From contig NZ_KB907214.1 in assembly GCF_000381885.1 (NCBI RefSeq), positions 310,001-374,000 of the forward strand: a stretch of 64,000 bases of DNA, given 5' to 3'. This document shows, one piece after another, positions 35,350 through 43,979 of this stretch; positions within the stretch are counted from its first letter, which is position 1; each line of letters opens with the position of its first letter. The position numbers and the translations under genes were made by a program. This DNA comes from Actinomadura atramentaria DSM 43919 (GTDB lineage: Bacteria > Actinomycetota > Actinomycetes > Streptosporangiales > Streptosporangiaceae). The notes beneath the pieces were generated by a model. The model had not been told where the DNA came from, did no database searches, and was given only the letters and a program-made list of their open reading frames with translations.

Positions 35350-35547
35350 ATGTCGGTCACCTATCTGCGCCCGCGCGTCCCGCCCGGTCGCGTCGGGCCG
35401 GTCAAGCACTGCCCGACCTGCCGCACCGTCCTGGACGGCGGGCCGGTCCTCTTCCGCTGCGCCTCCTGCAACCGCTCGGTGCGCGCCGCCGACCTGCCGT
35501 GCGAGGTCGCCCTCCCGGGGCCGGACGAGTCCGGCCTGGCAGCGTGA
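35350..35547 (+). CDS. Zinc-ribbon mini-protein
   Basis: 65 residues from ATG 35350, with GAAAGGA upstream. Two CxxC pairs, CPTC and CASC (about residues 21-24 and 37-40), form a probable zinc ribbon, followed by an acidic tail. The stop overlaps the start of the next gene (GTGA). Function unknown; probably a DNA- or protein-binding accessory of the element. Confidence 0.65.
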   Translation: MSVTYLRPRVPPGRVGPVKHCPTCRTVLDGGPVLFRCASCNRSVRAADLPCEVALPGPDESGLAA

Positions 35548-35924
35548 CCCGCCGCAGCAACGCCCGGTTCTGGGACCCGGCCGGTCGGCGGTTCGGAATT
35601 CCGACGTGGCCGTGGCGGATGGCGCCCGGCCATCTCGCCACCCGCCGTCAGCTCGCCGCGGCCGGTCTGCGGCCCGGCGGGCAGCCCGTCGCCGGGCAGG
35701 TTCTTCGGCATCGCCCCCGCGGCCTGTTGGTCGCCTACCTCTACGACGTCGCTTTCGCCAAACCCAAGCGCGTCCCGACGACGGCGCAGCTCGCCGCTCT
35801 GGATCGGGCGCTGGCCGCGCGGCGGACGTGCCCGCGCTGCCGGACCGACGTCGGTTACGTCCTGCCCCGCCGCGTCGGCGCGTGCCTCGACTGCGCCGAG
35901 CCGTGGGAGCTGGAAGCCGCCTGA
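35544..35924 (+). CDS. Small Arg-rich zinc-ribbon protein
   Basis: 126 residues from GTG 35544, overlapping the previous stop by 4 nt. The N-terminal part has MAPGHLATRRQLAAAGLRPGGQPVAGQV, a short helix with an RRQL motif seen in proteins of actinomycete elements; the C-terminus has CPRC and CLDC pairs separated by about 15 residues. Likely nucleic-acid binding. No enzymatic motif. Confidence 0.65.
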   Translation: MTRRSNARFWDPAGRRFGIPTWPWRMAPGHLATRRQLAAAGLRPGGQPVAGQVLRHRPRGLLVAYLYDVAFAKPKRVPTTAQLAALDRALAARRTCPRCRTDVGYVLPRRVGACLDCAEPWELEAA

Positions 35925-36006
35925 CACGTTCGCGCCCCTGCCCGGTCCTCGGGCGGGGGCGCTCGTGCTCCTCTCCACCGCTGCCCCTGAACGAAAGGAC
36001 CCGCTC

Positions 36007-36414
36007 ATGCCCCGGCCGCTTCCCGCGCCGCTGCCCAGTCCGGTGACGCACCCGACGTCCATCACGGTCGACGTCCCGTCCCGGCACGGGTTCCAGCCGC
36101 TCGGATCGGTGCCCGAGGACGGGCTGCTCGACCTGGTCGCCGTCCAGATCGCGATGAGCGGGGAGCGGCCGGTCGAGCTGACCGCGCTTGAACGCCTCGT
36201 CGCCGCCGCGCAGATCCTCGCGGCGGGCGGGCACCCCCGCGACATCGCCGACCGGCTCCGCGTGAGCGACACCATCGCCGACTCGCTCGTCCGCCGCGTG
36301 CGCCTGGCGACGCCGAAACTGCGCGCCGTCCTGGACGCCGCCGACGACGCGCTGCGCGGTCGCCGCCCCGCGCCCGAACGCCCGGCCCGCGACGCGCGCC
36401 GCGCCGCCGCCTGA
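36007..36414 (+). CDS. Small helix-turn-helix protein
   Basis: 135 residues from ATG 36007 (GAAAGGA upstream). The centre, ALERLVAAAQILAAGGHPRDIADRLRVSDTIADSLVRRVRLATP, predicts an HTH of the kind that recognises DNA; the flanks are Pro- and Arg-rich. Sits between two small genes of unknown function in the transfer module. Could be a local regulator or a DNA-binding accessory. Confidence 0.6.
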   Translation: MPRPLPAPLPSPVTHPTSITVDVPSRHGFQPLGSVPEDGLLDLVAVQIAMSGERPVELTALERLVAAAQILAAGGHPRDIADRLRVSDTIADSLVRRVRLATPKLRAVLDAADDALRGRRPAPERPARDARRAAA

Positions 36415-36439
36415 CCCGCTTCGACCGAAGGAGAATCCC

Positions 36440-37069
36440 GTGACCACGTCCATCACCACGCCGGACGGCCTGCCGTCGCGCGGTACGCGGCCGAACCTCA
36501 CCGTCCCGGACATCGACCCGCCCGCGCCGGTTCCGCAGTGCCGGACCGAGCAGGACGTCGCCGACCTCGCCGAGCTGGACCGCCTCGACCGGTACGAGCG
36601 GCAGACCCGCCGCAAGATCGGCCTCACCCTCGGCGCGCTCGGCGTCGGTGTCGCCGTCCCGGCGCTCGCCGTCACGCCGCCGGACGTCCTGGCGGAGTAC
36701 GGCACGCGCGGCCTGGCGGTGCTCGGCGTCCTCGCGGTCGCCGACACCGTCGCGGGCCGTCTGCGCGACCGCTTCCAGTCCGCCCCGCACGGCCGGTACT
36801 GGCAGGTGTGGCGCTGGCGGATCGCGCGCCGCTGGTACGCGCCCGGCTCGACCGTCTGGACCTGCGCCGACGACGCCTGCCCGCGCCCGCTGGCCGTCCT
36901 GGACTGGAACGGAACCGGCGACGAGAAGTGGGTGCTCGTCACCGACGGCAGCGGCCCGAACTGCGCGCCGACGTGGACGCGTCTGGACGAGGTTTCCGCC
37001 GTCCCGCTCCGGCACGCCGCCGACTGCCCGTCCGCGACCCGCGCCGTCGCCTCTTCGGCGGCGGCCTGA
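36440..37069 (+). CDS. Membrane protein of the element, unknown function
   Basis: 209 residues from GTG 36440 with AAGGAG upstream. Two hydrophobic segments (LTLGALGVGVAVPALAV and GLAVLGVLAVADTVAG, about 63-101) follow a cytoplasmic N-terminus; the C-terminal ~100 residues (WQVWRWRIARRWYAPGSTVW, then cysteines in CADDAC) form a soluble domain. Position upstream of the DUF2637 gene suggests a role in transfer or spread. No family recognised. Confidence 0.6.
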   Translation: MTTSITTPDGLPSRGTRPNLTVPDIDPPAPVPQCRTEQDVADLAELDRLDRYERQTRRKIGLTLGALGVGVAVPALAVTPPDVLAEYGTRGLAVLGVLAVADTVAGRLRDRFQSAPHGRYWQVWRWRIARRWYAPGSTVWTCADDACPRPLAVLDWNGTGDEKWVLVTDGSGPNCAPTWTRLDEVSAVPLRHAADCPSATRAVASSAAA

Positions 37070-37156
37070 TCACTCGCCGTCCGTCATCGTCTGAGCCGTC
37101 TCGCCAGGGTCCGGCGCACCCCGGCGGGACGGCTCGCGCGTCCTGGAGGACCCGTC

Positions 37157-38470
37157 ATGAGCTGGGATGTCAGAAGCGAGCGGATCACCGCTCGCGCCGC
37201 CGCCGACAAGGCGTCGGCCGAAGCCGAGAACCTGCGCGCCCGCACCGCCCTGGAGCTGCAGCGGGCGCGCGCCGAGGACGCCCGCGCCGAACGCGCCGAG
37301 CGGCGCCGCGAGCACGCGGAGCGCCGGGCCGAGCGCACCGCCCGGCGCACGGCGCGGCGGGCCGCCGCCGTCACCGCGGTCCGGACGCACGGCGCGTTGC
37401 TGCCGTCGATCGCCGCGATCGGCGCGCCCGCCGTCATCGCCTGGCGCGGCCAGCTCGCGTTCGCGCTCGACCAGATGCACCTGGGCGTGCTCGCGCCGCT
37501 GATGCCCGTCGCGATCGAAGGCGGCGTGCTCTACAGCGCGCTGCTCACCCACCGCGCCGTCGCCGCCGACGTGCCGTCGCTGCGGTACCGCGTCCAGACG
37601 TGGATCTGGGCGGTGCTCGCCGCCGCGATGAACTTCTGGAACGGCCGCTCCGAGGAACAGACGCACGTCGGGGTCGCGCTGGCCCTCACCAGCCTGGCCA
37701 GCATCGTCCTGCTGGAGAGCACGGTCGCGCTCCGCAAGGCGCTGGAAGGCAAGGCCCGGCACGGCCGCGACCTCGCGCACCTGCGGCGCGCGCTCATCCG
37801 CCGGGTGCGCTACCCGCTGCTCAGTCTCACCGCGACCGGCCTCGCCGCCGCCCGCGACCTGGACGCCGAGCGGGCGTGGGCCGCCGCCTGGACCGACCGG
37901 TACGGCGTCGGGCCCGACGCCACCCGCAACGAGCGGATCGCCGCGCGGGCCGCGCTCAAGCGCGACCGCAAGGCCGCTCGTCGCGCCGCCCGCTCCGGCC
38001 GTCTCGCGCTCGACAACGGGCGGCTCGTCCGCGTCGGCGAACCGGCGCGGCCGGACGGTCCCGCCGACGGCGACCGGTTCGTCCCGGGCGGCTCCGTCAC
38101 CGACACGATCGCCGCGATCGAGACCGACGAGGGCATCGCCGAGATCGAGCGGTACCTGGCTGCCAACGCCGAAAACGGGCATGGCGCGCTTCGTGAGCTG
38201 CCGCCGTCGGGCACGCGCGAAGAGCCTTCGGAAGAGCCCCCGGCCGACGCTCCGAAGAGCCGGAGCGGCGGCAACCGCGCCCGCCGTCCCCGACGCGGCT
38301 CCTCGCGGGCTCCGCAGAGCGGCTACCCCGAACGGCTCGCGCGCGTCCGGCTGATGCTCACCGAGCGGCCCGACCTCACCGGGCGGCAGGTCGCCGACGA
38401 ACTCGGCATCGGCCTGTCCACCGCGAAGAAGCTCCTCCGGGAAGCCCGGAGCGGCGACGACCGGCCCTGA
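37157..38470 (+). CDS. DUF2637-type membrane protein with C-terminal HTH (Spd-like)
   Basis: 437 residues. The first 70 are an Arg/Ala/Glu coiled-coil; about 80-205 hold four hydrophobic helices with the DUF2637 segment MPVAIEGGVLYSALL; the rest is a long charged linker ending in a helix-turn-helix (DLTGRQVADELGIGLSTAKKLL). DUF2637 proteins occur in actinomycete conjugative plasmids, where spread (Spd) proteins move DNA between mycelial compartments. Role assigned by family and context. Confidence 0.72.
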   Translation: MSWDVRSERITARAAADKASAEAENLRARTALELQRARAEDARAERAERRREHAERRAERTARRTARRAAAVTAVRTHGALLPSIAAIGAPAVIAWRGQLAFALDQMHLGVLAPLMPVAIEGGVLYSALLTHRAVAADVPSLRYRVQTWIWAVLAAAMNFWNGRSEEQTHVGVALALTSLASIVLLESTVALRKALEGKARHGRDLAHLRRALIRRVRYPLLSLTATGLAAARDLDAERAWAAAWTDRYGVGPDATRNERIAARAALKRDRKAARRAARSGRLALDNGRLVRVGEPARPDGPADGDRFVPGGSVTDTIAAIETDEGIAEIERYLAANAENGHGALRELPPSGTREEPSEEPPADAPKSRSGGNRARRPRRGSSRAPQSGYPERLARVRLMLTERPDLTGRQVADELGIGLSTAKKLLREARSGDDRP

Positions 38471-38570
38471 CCGTGCCTGCGGACCTCGTCCACACGCCGA
38501 CGGCGGCGTGTGGACGGGGTCGGCGGGACGGACCCGCCCTGACCCGTCCACCGAACGAAGGGTTCCGATC

Positions 38571-38753
38571 ATGATTCTTCTGGCCCTGCTCACGGGCGGG
38601 ATCGCCGCGCTGATCTGGGCGCGGCAGACCCGCTGGTACGAACTCCTGATGCTGGGCGGCTGGGGGCTGCTGGCCGCCGGTACCCCGATGGGGCAGCCGG
38701 TCGCCGGTCTCCTGCACGACCTGTCCGCGCAGATGGGCGGCTGGTTCCAGTGA
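38571..38753 (+). CDS. Small membrane protein
   Basis: 60 residues from ATG 38571. Two hydrophobic stretches (MILLALLTGGIAALIWA and YELLMLGGWGLLAAGTP) flank a WARQTRWYE turn. Stop overlaps the start of the next gene as GTGA. Similar mini-membrane proteins accompany Spd genes in actinomycete elements. Function unknown. Confidence 0.6.
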   Translation: MILLALLTGGIAALIWARQTRWYELLMLGGWGLLAAGTPMGQPVAGLLHDLSAQMGGWFQ

Positions 38754-39031
38754 GCGGCCCGGACCAGAACGGCCCGGCGGACGAGCCGGGCTCGTCGTAT
38801 CCGGTCACCGCGGGCGGGGTGGCGCGGCTGATGTGGCTGCGCCGCCCCTCGTTGGCCGAGATCGGCGTCGCGCTGACGCTCGTCGCGCTCGCCGACCTGG
38901 TCCTCGGCTTCCCCGTGCTGGCGGGGCTGGCCACGGCCGCCGCCCTCGTCGTCGTGATCGGGACCGCTTCGGCGGTCGCCGACCTGGTCGAGGCGCGCGC
39001 TCATATGGAGGAGGCCGACCGTGATCGCTGA
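38750..39031 (+). CDS. Small membrane protein
   Basis: 93 residues from GTG 38750, coupled by a 4-nt overlap to the previous gene and overlapping the next by 11 nt. Two transmembrane helices (IGVALTLVALADLVLGF and LAGLATAAALVVVIG, about 39-71) with an acidic-basic tail. Probably a Spd-type membrane accessory; no family recognised. Confidence 0.6.
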   Translation: MSGPDQNGPADEPGSSYPVTAGGVARLMWLRRPSLAEIGVALTLVALADLVLGFPVLAGLATAAALVVVIGTASAVADLVEARAHMEEADRDR

Positions 39032-39830
39032 AGCCGTCCTCGCCGCGGGCATCGCGGCCGGTGGATTCGCCGCCGCGAACAGCTCGAACGGCTCGTCGCG
39101 GTCGCAGCCCGGCCGGGCGTCCCAGCCGCGCGACTCCCGCCTCGTCAAGGCGTGGCACGCCTCCGGCGCCCCGGCCACCGGCGAGACGCAGCTCGCCGAC
39201 GCGCTGGCGGTGCTGACCGGTCGCGCGGCCGGTCACGTCGCGCGGCGCGGGCACCGCTGGTCCCGGTCGGCGTGGCAGTCGGCGACCCGCCGCGCCCAGG
39301 TCCGCTGGGCCGACCGCGGTGACGAACGGCGGTCGCACCGGTTCGTCCGGCGCGTCCGCCAACTGCCCGCCGGGGCACCCGAACCCGAACCGCCCCGCGA
39401 CGTTCCGGCGCCCGGCCCGGCCTCGCGACCGGAAACGCGTCGGCCCACCGGACCGACCGGAGACGGCCGCCCGACGCACGCCGACGACCCCACACGTGTT
39501 CCCGGCGGCCCTCCGCCGGGCGCGCGCTTCCGTGCGCAGGCGTCGCTGCCGCTGGCGGTCCCCGGATCCGACACCGAGTTCCTGAGCGAGTGCGGCCGGG
39601 TCGCGGTCGCCCTGCGCGGACTGGCGTCCCAGGTGCAGGACTGGTCGCAGGCCGTCGAGCAGTTCGGGCTGCCCGTACACGTCGTCGGTCCGCTCCACGG
39701 CGTCGCCGACGGGCTGGCCGACGCCGCGACCGGCGTCGCCAGAGCCGCCGGGACGTTCGTCGTCGTGTTCGAGGACGCCCGCCACATCGCCGCGCACGGC
39801 ATGAAGTTCACCGGCGACGAAGCCGCCTGA
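39021..39830 (+). CDS. Spd-like protein with C-terminal helical domain
   Basis: 269 residues. A short hydrophobic N-terminus (MIAEAVLAAGIAAGGFAAA) is followed by an Arg-rich region, a proline-rich linker (about 115-170) and a C-terminal helical domain, EFLSECGRVAVALRGLASQV through FVVVFEDARHIAAHGMKFTG (about 185-265). The same ~85-residue domain makes up most of the next gene, so the two are paralogues by domain duplication. Presumably part of the transfer apparatus. Confidence 0.62.
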   Translation: MIAEAVLAAGIAAGGFAAANSSNGSSRSQPGRASQPRDSRLVKAWHASGAPATGETQLADALAVLTGRAAGHVARRGHRWSRSAWQSATRRAQVRWADRGDERRSHRFVRRVRQLPAGAPEPEPPRDVPAPGPASRPETRRPTGPTGDGRPTHADDPTRVPGGPPPGARFRAQASLPLAVPGSDTEFLSECGRVAVALRGLASQVQDWSQAVEQFGLPVHVVGPLHGVADGLADAATGVARAAGTFVVVFEDARHIAAHGMKFTGDEAA

Positions 39831-39845
39831 CCCGGAGGGTTGCCC

Positions 39846-40217
39846 ATGGCCATCGAACGGTCCCACGAGGGGGCGCGGGCGCGCTGGCGTCCGGCGTACA
39901 CGCCCGTCAACCAGCCATCGCAGAACGCCCAGCACGGCGGGGACATCCCGGTCCCCACCACCGACGGGGAGTTCCTGGACACCTGCCTGGCGATGGCCGC
40001 CCGGCTGCGTGGGCTCGCCGTCTCGCTGGAAGTCTGGTCCGGCGCGCTGGCGGCGCTCGGCGTGCCCGCCGAGGTCATCTCCTGGCTGGACGTCTCCGCG
40101 CACTCCCTGTACGAGGCCGCCGACGGCGCGACCCGCTCGGCGCTCACCTTCGCCACGGTCTTCGAGGACGCCCGCGACCTCGCCGCGCGCGGCCTGCACA
40201 TCACCGGCGAATCCTGA
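39846..40217 (+). CDS. Stand-alone copy of the helical domain of the preceding gene
   Basis: 123 residues from ATG 39846 with GGAGG 7 nt upstream. After a 35-residue tail, EFLDTCLAMAARLRGLAVSL through FATVFEDARDLAARGLHITG matches the C-terminal domain of its neighbour along its whole length, including EF(L), LRGLA, (V)FEDAR and the ARGL/AHGM-x-TGE ending. Possibly they form a heterodimer. Function unknown. Confidence 0.65.
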   Translation: MAIERSHEGARARWRPAYTPVNQPSQNAQHGGDIPVPTTDGEFLDTCLAMAARLRGLAVSLEVWSGALAALGVPAEVISWLDVSAHSLYEAADGATRSALTFATVFEDARDLAARGLHITGES

Positions 40218-40377
40218 TCCGCGGCCATTCACCGGCCGACCGTCCCGAACCGCCCGATGCCCACTCGCTGGGCCTCGTCATCGGCGCGGCGAGCCCCCGC
40301 CCCTCCGGGTGGCCTTCGGGCGGCTCACGGGGTGAGGGCTTCGCCGCGCCCCACCTCGTGGAAGGAGGGGATCTTCG

Positions 40378-42621
40378 ATGCACCGACCCCCGCGCCGCAC
40401 GACCGGCCGCCGCACGACCCGGCGGCGCCGTTCCGCCGAGCCCGACATCTGGCAGTCCCCCTGGCCGGAGGACCACCGCCGGGGACGGATGCCCGAGGCA
40501 GGCCGCGCCGCCGGACTCGCCGCGTCCCTGACCGCGCTCGCCGTCGCACGCCGATACGGCCAGTGGCTGTCGAGGTCGCCCGACACCCGCGGGCTCGCGT
40601 CCGGGCTGGTCGCGCTCTACCCGGTCGGAGAGATCGCGCACCGGTTCACCGCCGCCGACGCCCTCCAGCTCGCCGCGTTCGCGCCGCCCGCCGCGCTCGC
40701 CGCGTGGGTCGGCACCTACAAGCGGCACCGTTCGGTCCGGTACTCGGCCGCGCTGACCGCGACGTTCGCCGGAGTTCCGGTGTGGCTGGCGACCGCCGCC
40801 CACCTCGGCGTCACGAACCTGTCCACCCTGCTCGGCTACAGCGTCGCCGCGTCCGCGACCTGGTCGGCCTACACCTGGTCCGACGTCCTCACCCAGCGGC
40901 GCGCCCACGCCGAGCGGCAAGCCGCCTGGCAGAACATCGCCGACCTGGCCGGCCTGCAGGGCTCGCGGCTCGTCGCGACCCACGACACCCGCGTCGGCGT
41001 CCGCTTCAAGGTCGACATCCGCGCCACCGGCAAGACGGCGAAGTTCCTCGCCTCGTCCGACCTGGATCAGCGCATCGCGCAGCAGTACAGCATCGGCACC
41101 GCCCAAGTCCGCGTCACCGAGGACGCCAAGCACGCGGGGATCGTCTGGATCACGGTGCAGCTCCGCGACCTGTGGGCCGAGGCGTGCCCGCATCCGGCCC
41201 TGACCGGCGAGACCGTCCGGCGTTCGGTCATGGACGGCCCGTTCGTCGTCGGCACCGACCCCGAGAACGGCGACGACCTGGCCGTCACCGTCTTCGACCA
41301 CAAGGGGGGACGGCACACCCAGGTCTTCGCCACCAACGGCGGCGGCAAGACCGTGTTCCTGTCCAACCTGGTCGAGCAGGCCACCGCCTGCGACGACGTC
41401 CTGACCATGGCGATCGACCTGGGCAAGGGCACCATCCCCAGCCTGTGGAAACCCGCGCTGGACGCCGCCGCCGGGATCGGCGAGGAGGACCGGGCGCTGG
41501 CGATCCTGGAATGGGCCTGCCTGCTGATCGAGATCCGGTCGCTGACCACGGGCGGGGCCAACCATCGGCCCACCCCGACGGACCCGGTGCTCCTGCTCGT
41601 CATCGACGAGATCGACACCCTGGTCGGCGTCGAGTCACCCGTCGCGCATCTTGCGAAGCCGATGGTGAACAACATCCACCGGCGCGGCCGGTCCGCCGGG
41701 GTCGAGCTGGTCACCGCCGGGCAGCGCAACGTCGTCCAGTACACCGGCAGCAAGGACGGCAAGGCCAACGCGCCCAACAAGGTCATCCTGCGCGTCTCCG
41801 ACACCGACGAGATGACGAGCGCGATGCCCGACTGGATGCAGCGCAAGATGCCCGACATGTCCACCTATGCTCCGGACACCGACGGCGTCGCGCTGCTCGT
41901 CGCCGGGGGCCGGTGGACCGCGGGCCGCATCCGCGATCTGTCCGATGTCGATGCCGTCCGCGCCCTGGCCGCCTCGCGCGGAACGCCCGTCGCGCGGCTC
42001 GCGCCGGACGTCGCCGCCCAGCTTCCCGGCTACGCCGAGCGCGGCCACGAGCCGGTGACGGTTCCGGCCACCGCGCCGGAGGCCGCCGCCGAGCAGCGGA
42101 CCGCGCCGCCGGACCCGTCGGTCCCGGACGCGCCGCCCGCTCGGCCCGCCGGACAGACCGGCGGCACGGACCGGCGGCGCGCGTTCGGCATCGACCCCGA
42201 CGACCAAGGCGCCGTCGACCGGCTCGCCGGAGAACTCGTCGCCGAGGTCGAAGCCCGGCTCCGCGACCTGCCCGAGCCGCCGGACAAGCCCGTGCCGCTG
42301 GCCGACCTGATGAACGCCAAAGCCACGTTCGACGCCGCCGAGTCCAACCCGCCCGCCACCAACCGGGCGCTCGGCGTGCCCGACCGCATCGCCCGCCCGA
42401 TCCTCGCGCTGCTGACCGCCCGCGCCGGCCGTGGCGCCCAGCGCGCCGAGCTGGTGAACGAGGTCGGCAAGTCCAAGTCCACCGTCGCGAGCTGGCTGGC
42501 CGTCCTGCGCGACCAGGGCGTCATCACGACCCACGGCGAAGGCAAGGCCGCCCGCTACTACCTGCCCCAGCACGCACCCGCCGACGTCCGCGCTCACGAC
42601 GAGTCCGGCGACGCCGAGTAA
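40378..42621 (+). CDS. FtsK/SpoIIIE-type DNA translocase (TraB-like)
   Basis: 747-residue transfer ATPase. The N-terminal 190 residues contain basic sequence and four hydrophobic helices; the motor domain has Walker A ATNGGGKT (318-325, with Ala where Gly is usual) and Walker B LLLVIDEID (405-413); the end (about 665-735) is a winged helix (AELVNEVGKSKSTVASWLAVLRDQG), the part that in TraB proteins recognises the transfer locus. It should pump double-stranded DNA into recipient mycelium as a hexamer. An octamer array lies immediately after its stop codon. Confidence 0.88.
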   Translation: MHRPPRRTTGRRTTRRRRSAEPDIWQSPWPEDHRRGRMPEAGRAAGLAASLTALAVARRYGQWLSRSPDTRGLASGLVALYPVGEIAHRFTAADALQLAAFAPPAALAAWVGTYKRHRSVRYSAALTATFAGVPVWLATAAHLGVTNLSTLLGYSVAASATWSAYTWSDVLTQRRAHAERQAAWQNIADLAGLQGSRLVATHDTRVGVRFKVDIRATGKTAKFLASSDLDQRIAQQYSIGTAQVRVTEDAKHAGIVWITVQLRDLWAEACPHPALTGETVRRSVMDGPFVVGTDPENGDDLAVTVFDHKGGRHTQVFATNGGGKTVFLSNLVEQATACDDVLTMAIDLGKGTIPSLWKPALDAAAGIGEEDRALAILEWACLLIEIRSLTTGGANHRPTPTDPVLLLVIDEIDTLVGVESPVAHLAKPMVNNIHRRGRSAGVELVTAGQRNVVQYTGSKDGKANAPNKVILRVSDTDEMTSAMPDWMQRKMPDMSTYAPDTDGVALLVAGGRWTAGRIRDLSDVDAVRALAASRGTPVARLAPDVAAQLPGYAERGHEPVTVPATAPEAAAEQRTAPPDPSVPDAPPARPAGQTGGTDRRRAFGIDPDDQGAVDRLAGELVAEVEARLRDLPEPPDKPVPLADLMNAKATFDAAESNPPATNRALGVPDRIARPILALLTARAGRGAQRAELVNEVGKSKSTVASWLAVLRDQGVITTHGEGKAARYYLPQHAPADVRAHDESGDAE

Positions 42622-42638
42622 CCGTCCTCCGAGCTTCC

Positions 42639-42750
42639 GACCGTCCGGCGAACGGTCCGGCGAACTGTCCGAGCCAACTGTCCACCACCCGCCTAACGCG
42701 CGAGAACCGGACAGTTGGACAGTTCACGCCGGACCGTTCGCCGGACAGTT
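42639..42750. repeat. AACKGTCC octamer array, candidate transfer locus (clt)
   Basis: Seven copies of AAC(T/G)GTCC: three in plus orientation (42651-42658, 42663-42670, 42676-42683) and four inverted (42709-42716, 42717-42724, 42731-42738, 42743-42750). The two groups form a large imperfect inverted repeat of about 42 bp per arm with a 25-bp spacer. It starts about 20 nt after the traB-like gene, the position of clt/TRS repeats in Streptomyces plasmids such as pSVH1. Confidence 0.75.
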
Positions 42751-42818
42751 CACCGACCCCGCAGCCCGTCACGCTCAGTGACCAATCAGCCCACCGCAAC
42801 GCCCCAGCGAGGTGACCT

Positions 42819-43133
42819 GTGACCGTCCTGCCCACCGACCCGACCCCCGTCCTGCCCGCCGCGCCGCCCGCCGAGCACACCGGCAGCGGGATCGGCTTCT
42901 GGCTTCTGCTCGCGCTGCTCGGGCTGATCTGGCTCATCGCCTGGCGCGTCTCGCTGCGCCGCCACCCGTTCCGGTCGTGCGCCGCCTGCGGCGGCTCGGG
43001 CAAGCACCGCAGCTCGTGGTTCGCGGGCGCCTTCCGCGCCTGTGACCGCTGCGGCGGCTCGGGCCGCCAGCAGCGCCCCGGCGCCCGCGAGCCCTTCGTC
43101 CAGAACACCCACAAACAGCGCCGCCAGCGCTGA
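42819..43133 (+). CDS. Membrane-anchored zinc-ribbon protein
   Basis: 104 residues from GTG 42819 after CGAGGTGACC. One transmembrane helix (GFWLLLALLGLIWLIAW, about 26-42) is followed by two DnaJ-like half motifs, CAACGGSG and CDRCGGSG, and a basic tail. It is followed by a PP2C-like phosphatase gene, the same pairing as the chromosomal operon at 24.3-25.4 kb. Confidence 0.65.
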   Translation: MTVLPTDPTPVLPAAPPAEHTGSGIGFWLLLALLGLIWLIAWRVSLRRHPFRSCAACGGSGKHRSSWFAGAFRACDRCGGSGRQQRPGAREPFVQNTHKQRRQR

Positions 43134-43232
43134 TCCCTGACCGACCCACAACCGACAGCCACCGGGCGGACGGCCCGCGCGCTCATCCCCGCGCCCGCCG
43201 GGCCGATCCGCTCTCACTACCGAAGGAGTCAC

Positions 43233-43937
43233 ATGAGCCAGCATCACGATCTGCCGATCGTGGCGACGGCGACGCGCCGGGGGCGGCGTCGCTTCAACTG
43301 CGATGCCGTTTCGACGTTCACCGCGTCCGACGCAACGACCGCCGTCGCCGTCCTGGACGGCACGGGGAACTCCCGCGAGCTGGCCGAGGCGATGGAGCGG
43401 CTGGCGTGGGTCGCGGCGCGGGTCGCCGCCCAGCGCGGCGGGCTGGCCGGGATCATGGCCGCCGCGTCGGTGATCGCCGATCCCGGCACCAGCGGCGCGG
43501 CGCCCGACGGCGTCGCGGTCATCGCCGTCCGCCACCCCGACGACACCGACACCGCCATCACCTGGACCGGCGACGCCCGCGCCTACGGCTGGAACGGCAC
43601 CCGCCTGCGCCAGTACTCCACCGACCACACCGTCGGGCAGCACCTTCGCCTCAACGGCATGCCGGTCGAGGTCGCCGAAGACCACGACAACTGGCTGCGC
43701 GTCTCGCTGGCCAACAGCACCGTCGGCACCGTCTACCAGGCCGCGATCCCCGGCGACGAGCTGGTCCTGCTCACCTCCGACGGCGTCCACGACAGCGTCC
43801 CCGAACCCGTGCTGCTCGACCTGCTCCGCACGCTCTACCTCGCCCCGCAGATGCTCGCCAACGCCGTCGTCGACGCCGCCGAACCCGACCCCGACACCGG
43901 ATACCGCGACGACGCCACCGCCGCCGTCCTGCGCTGA
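43233..43937 (+). CDS. PP2C-like phosphatase domain protein
   Basis: 234 residues from ATG 43233 with AAGGAG upstream. PP2C metal-site residues lie in RRRFNCDAVSTF, VAVLDGTGNS, LLTSDGVHDS and the terminal GYRDDATAAVL, so all Asp positions are kept. It is more compact than a full PP2C. It differs in sequence from the chromosomal PP2C-like protein at 24303-25046 but shares its zinc-ribbon partner. Protein target unknown. Confidence 0.75.
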   Translation: MSQHHDLPIVATATRRGRRRFNCDAVSTFTASDATTAVAVLDGTGNSRELAEAMERLAWVAARVAAQRGGLAGIMAAASVIADPGTSGAAPDGVAVIAVRHPDDTDTAITWTGDARAYGWNGTRLRQYSTDHTVGQHLRLNGMPVEVAEDHDNWLRVSLANSTVGTVYQAAIPGDELVLLTSDGVHDSVPEPVLLDLLRTLYLAPQMLANAVVDAAEPDPDTGYRDDATAAVLR

Positions 43938-43979
43938 CCGACCCCACACGACCGACCGCCCACACGACAGGACAACCGC

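Noticed and set aside
42639..42750. A CRISPR array
   Set aside because: Repeats are 8 bp, in both orientations and irregularly spaced; there are no cas genes.
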